DNA of 7,585 nt from Desulfobacterales bacterium (GTDB lineage: Bacteria > Desulfobacterota > Desulfobacteria > Desulfobacterales > JAFDCJ01). Position numbers and translations under genes: made by a program. Below are positions 5,954 to 7,585 of the stretch, piece after piece. The stretch covers positions 1,126,521 through 1,134,105 of the forward strand of contig CP070771.1 in the NCBI GenBank assembly GCA_020345785.1. Reading direction: 5' to 3'. Position 1 is the first letter of the stretch; each line of letters begins with the position of its first letter. Under the pieces are notes generated by a model. It saw only the letters and a list, made by a program, of their open reading frames with translations. It made no database searches and was not told the origin of the DNA.

Positions 5954-7077
5954 GCGTTTTCCAGTATTTCACAAAAAGCGTTAATCCTGGTCCTGACGGC
6001 ATCAAAGTTGGTCATGGTCAGTTCCAGATCAATGAAAGCCACCGGTATACCGGCGTCTTTGAGATGTTTCATCAGCTGGGGTCGGTCAAAGGCGTCCGGT
6101 TCGCAAAATTTGATATACCAGAATAAAACCCCGTCGGCACCGGACGCTTTAACCTTATTCATCAGATAAGGATGCCGGTCATTGTCGGGATTGTAAATGC
6201 AGCAGCACGGCGCCGGATTGAAAAGGTATTCGGTGATGCCTTCCACCAGGTTATCGGTTTTCAGCGCTTCCTTGGATACGCTGCGCCAACCGTTGGCAAA
6301 ATCATCATCAACGATCCAGGCCCCTGATTCATCAAAGATTTTATAAATTTCGAGCGGATCGAAAACCATCCCGCAAAGAAGCAGCTTCGGACGGTTGCGC
6401 TCCTCTGCGGCCAGGTTTTCCAGCTTGCCCAGCAAATCCTCCAGCATCCGACTGTAAGTATCCGCAGGCAAGAAGAAGCCCGATTTGATCACCGTATAGA
6501 AATCATGGTTTTTGACGAGACCGGGTTGTTCGCGCCGGATCCGGTATAAGCGGCGTTGAAGTGTCCGCATACGGCCGTAAATTCCGGCGGCGTTCGCCAA
6601 CGAATCAGGCGTCATTCGTTTTCCGGTAACCGCCTCCAATCCATCGGTTACGGATTTAACCACACTTTTGAGATAGTTGCGCCGGGCCTCGATAGTGCGG
6701 GTTATCGGAATGGAAAGCTCCAAGGTCGGTTTGGTGAAAATCCGGCGATAAATTTCTCTCAGGTTAATCAGCGTGTCGCACAGCGAGGTAAACGCATAGG
6801 CCTTTACCATGTGCGCGATACCCCGCAATTCGAGTTCCAGCACCGAGCGCGCCACCGAGCAGCAATAAGACTGAAGATAAGCATCCGCTTTTTCAATCGG
6901 CAAATTATTGCCCCACAACTGCACCGGGTAACCCCCGGCGGCTTCGATCAACTCCATGGGGAAATAGGCCGGCATGACGCCGATCACAGGACGGTCCAAT
7001 TCTTTTTCATATTTCAGGATCGTTTGCGATACGTTTTTGACAACTTCATGGAATTCTTCAAACATATTTTCTGCCAT
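5950..7077 (-). CDS. BcrC/HgdB-like subunit of the 2-hydroxyacyl-CoA dehydratase / benzoyl-CoA reductase family
   Basis: This is a predicted cytoplasmic [4Fe-4S] protein of 375 aa. Seen: GVMPAYFPMELIEAAGGYPVQLWG at 33-56 (N-terminal domain signature), YCCSVARSVLELELRG with Cys73 in the conserved C-S-x-x-R context, the SLCDTL motif with Cys100, and FCEPDAFDRPQL with Cys325, then VRTRINAFCEIL at the C-terminus. These three motif cysteines correspond to the cluster ligands known from 2-hydroxyisocaproyl-CoA dehydratase and benzoyl-CoA reductase. A run of three cysteines at 291-293 (APCCCIYNP) is unusual. The length is close to BcrC. ATG 7077 has AAGGGG 8 nt upstream; a second in-frame ATG (7065) arises from a 12-bp tandem duplication but is too far from that site. 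It probably forms a heterodimer with the BcrB-like protein downstream. No activator ATPase (HgdC or BcrA/BcrD type) is in the window. Confidence 0.85.
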   Translation of the reverse strand: MAENMFEEFHEVVKNVSQTILKYEKELDRPVIGVMPAYFPMELIEAAGGYPVQLWGNNLPIEKADAYLQSYCCSVARSVLELELRGIAHMVKAYAFTSLCDTLINLREIYRRIFTKPTLELSIPITRTIEARRNYLKSVVKSVTDGLEAVTGKRMTPDSLANAAGIYGRMRTLQRRLYRIRREQPGLVKNHDFYTVIKSGFFLPADTYSRMLEDLLGKLENLAAEERNRPKLLLCGMVFDPLEIYKIFDESGAWIVDDDFANGWRSVSKEALKTDNLVEGITEYLFNPAPCCCIYNPDNDRHPYLMNKVKASGADGVLFWYIKFCEPDAFDRPQLMKHLKDAGIPVAFIDLELTMTNFDAVRTRINAFCEILENA

Positions 7078-7270
7078 ATTTTCTGCCCCTTACGTTGATT
7101 CCATTCTGACCCGCAGTAGAGAGATTTTCTGCCCGTCCCGCTGACTTTTTGTGGAGCGGGCAGAAAATATATAAGATATATTTTTTGCCTGTTAAGGAAT
7201 AAGTTCATGCCCATTCGCGCGGAGTTACTCCGCTTTTCATGTCGATTTCAACCGAAAAGGCAAAAAATAT
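7064..7270. repeat. Cluster of six GGCARAAAATAT motifs between the thiolase and dehydratase-type genes
   Basis: Copies on the minus strand: 7064-7075 and 7076-7087 (tandem, identical, spanning the start codon), 7124-7133 (GGCAGAAAAT, then CT), and 7178-7189 (GGCAAAAAATAT). Copies on the plus strand: 7159-7170 and 7259-7270. Facing copies create several hairpins. One is a 12-bp perfect repeat (7124-7135 with 7157-7168). Another is a 14-bp stem with one mismatch and a 3-nt loop (7159-7172 with 7176-7189). A third is a 13-bp perfect repeat across 67 bp (7178-7190 with 7258-7270). Between the last two copies is a GC-rich hairpin GCGGAG-TTA-CTCCGC (7219-7233). This may combine transcription stop and regulator binding; its role is inference. 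No other gene is seen here. Confidence 0.75.
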
Positions 7271-7275
7271 AAATA

Positions 7276-7585
7276 TTAGTAGTCTTCCCTCTCAATGATG
7301 GTCGCCACGCCCTGACCGCCGCCGACACAGGCATTGGAACAGCCATAGCGGCCGCCCTTGGCTTCTAAAATTCGCGCCAGCGTGCCGGTCAGACGGACAC
7401 CGGTCGCTCCCAGCGGATGGCCAATCGCCGTTCCGCCTCCCATCACATTGACGCGCTCCGGATCAAGATCCAATTCTTTGATGCAGTTGAGCGCTACAAT
7501 GCAAAACGCTTCGTTGATCTCCCAGAAATCGATATCCGAAGCCTTGAGTCCGGCTTTATCCAGAGCCTTCCGGCTGGCCGGCACC
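7276..7585 (-). CDS. Acetyl-CoA acyltransferase (thiolase), C-terminal part only
   Basis: This is a cytoplasmic thiolase that cleaves 3-ketoacyl-CoA with CoA to acetyl-CoA (or makes acetoacetyl-CoA). About 103 codons are visible, and the 5' part continues past the right edge. The apparent first codon, a GTG, is an internal valine of the usual VPASRKALDKAGL segment, not a start. Present: the INEAF motif (residues 23-27 of the visible part), GGGTAIGHPLGATGVR with the catalytic histidine at 56, and NACVGGGQGVA with the catalytic cysteine at 86. The nucleophilic cysteine of the N-terminal domain is out of view. The gene ends EREDY-stop, a normal family terminus. Together with the hydratase it supplies two steps of a beta-oxidation-like pathway; whether it shares a transcript with the downstream genes is unclear because of the hairpin-rich 198-bp gap. 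Confidence 0.95.
   Translation of the reverse strand, partial: VPASRKALDKAGLKASDIDFWEINEAFCIVALNCIKELDLDPERVNVMGGGTAIGHPLGATGVRLTGTLARILEAKGGRYGCSNACVGGGQGVATIIEREDY

Noticed and set aside
6556..7098. Plus-strand frame of 180 codons opposite the BcrC-like gene
   Set aside because: It is antisense to a gene with intact motifs and no domain was recognised.
7219..7233. Terminator of the thiolase gene (GCGGAG-TTA-CTCCGC)
   Set aside because: The TTTT tail is on the plus strand, where no gene reads into it; on the minus strand no T run follows, so I only list it within the repeat cluster.

Overview
All seven genes in this window lie on the minus strand, so transcription runs from base 7585 towards base 1. 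The content points to an anaerobic bacterium that degrades CoA-linked acids. Desulfobacterota (former Deltaproteobacteria, sulfate-reducing or syntrophic) is my best guess. It rests on the two 2-hydroxyacyl-CoA dehydratase/benzoyl-CoA reductase-type subunits, the Tat-exported binding protein of a branched-chain-type ABC transporter, and the style of the intergenic 7-8 bp oligomer arrays. This placement is inference; no rRNA or other taxonomic marker is present.

Layout in transcription order: (1) C-terminal third of a thiolase (7276-7585, cut by the window edge); (2) a 198-bp gap with six copies of a GGCARAAAATAT motif; (3) a 375-aa BcrC/HgdB-like FeS protein (5950-7077); (4) a 435-bp gap with heptad arrays, a 221-bp inverted-repeat element with hairpins, and a perfect 7-bp palindromic candidate operator; (5) a 401-aa BcrB-like FeS protein (4309-5514); (6) a 274-bp gap with two inverted octad arrays; (7) a complete crotonase-fold enoyl-CoA hydratase (3264-4034); (8) a 244-bp gap with a candidate promoter/operator; (9) a Tat-exported substrate-binding protein (1673-3019); (10) a 223-bp gap with a hairpin and two oligomer arrays; (11) livH (574-1449); (12) livM with no intergenic base between them (1-573, cut by the edge).

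Together the genes read as an uptake-and-degradation module. The binding protein and LivH/LivM import an organic acid or amino acid. It is presumably activated to a CoA thioester elsewhere. The paired FeS subunits carry out a radical-type dehydration or ring reduction at the CoA-ester level. The hydratase and thiolase then perform beta-oxidation steps. The ATPases of the transporter, a CoA ligase, and the ATP-dependent activator/electron donor that such FeS pairs need are not in the window. The substrate cannot be read from the sequence.

Apart from the genes, the most striking thing is that four of the five long intergenic gaps carry phased 7- or 8-bp (or 12-bp) short-oligomer arrays of different sequence. 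Several abut or include the stop codon of the upstream gene, and two form inverted pairs around a 120-150 bp core. No tRNA, rRNA, CRISPR array, transposase or integrase was found.
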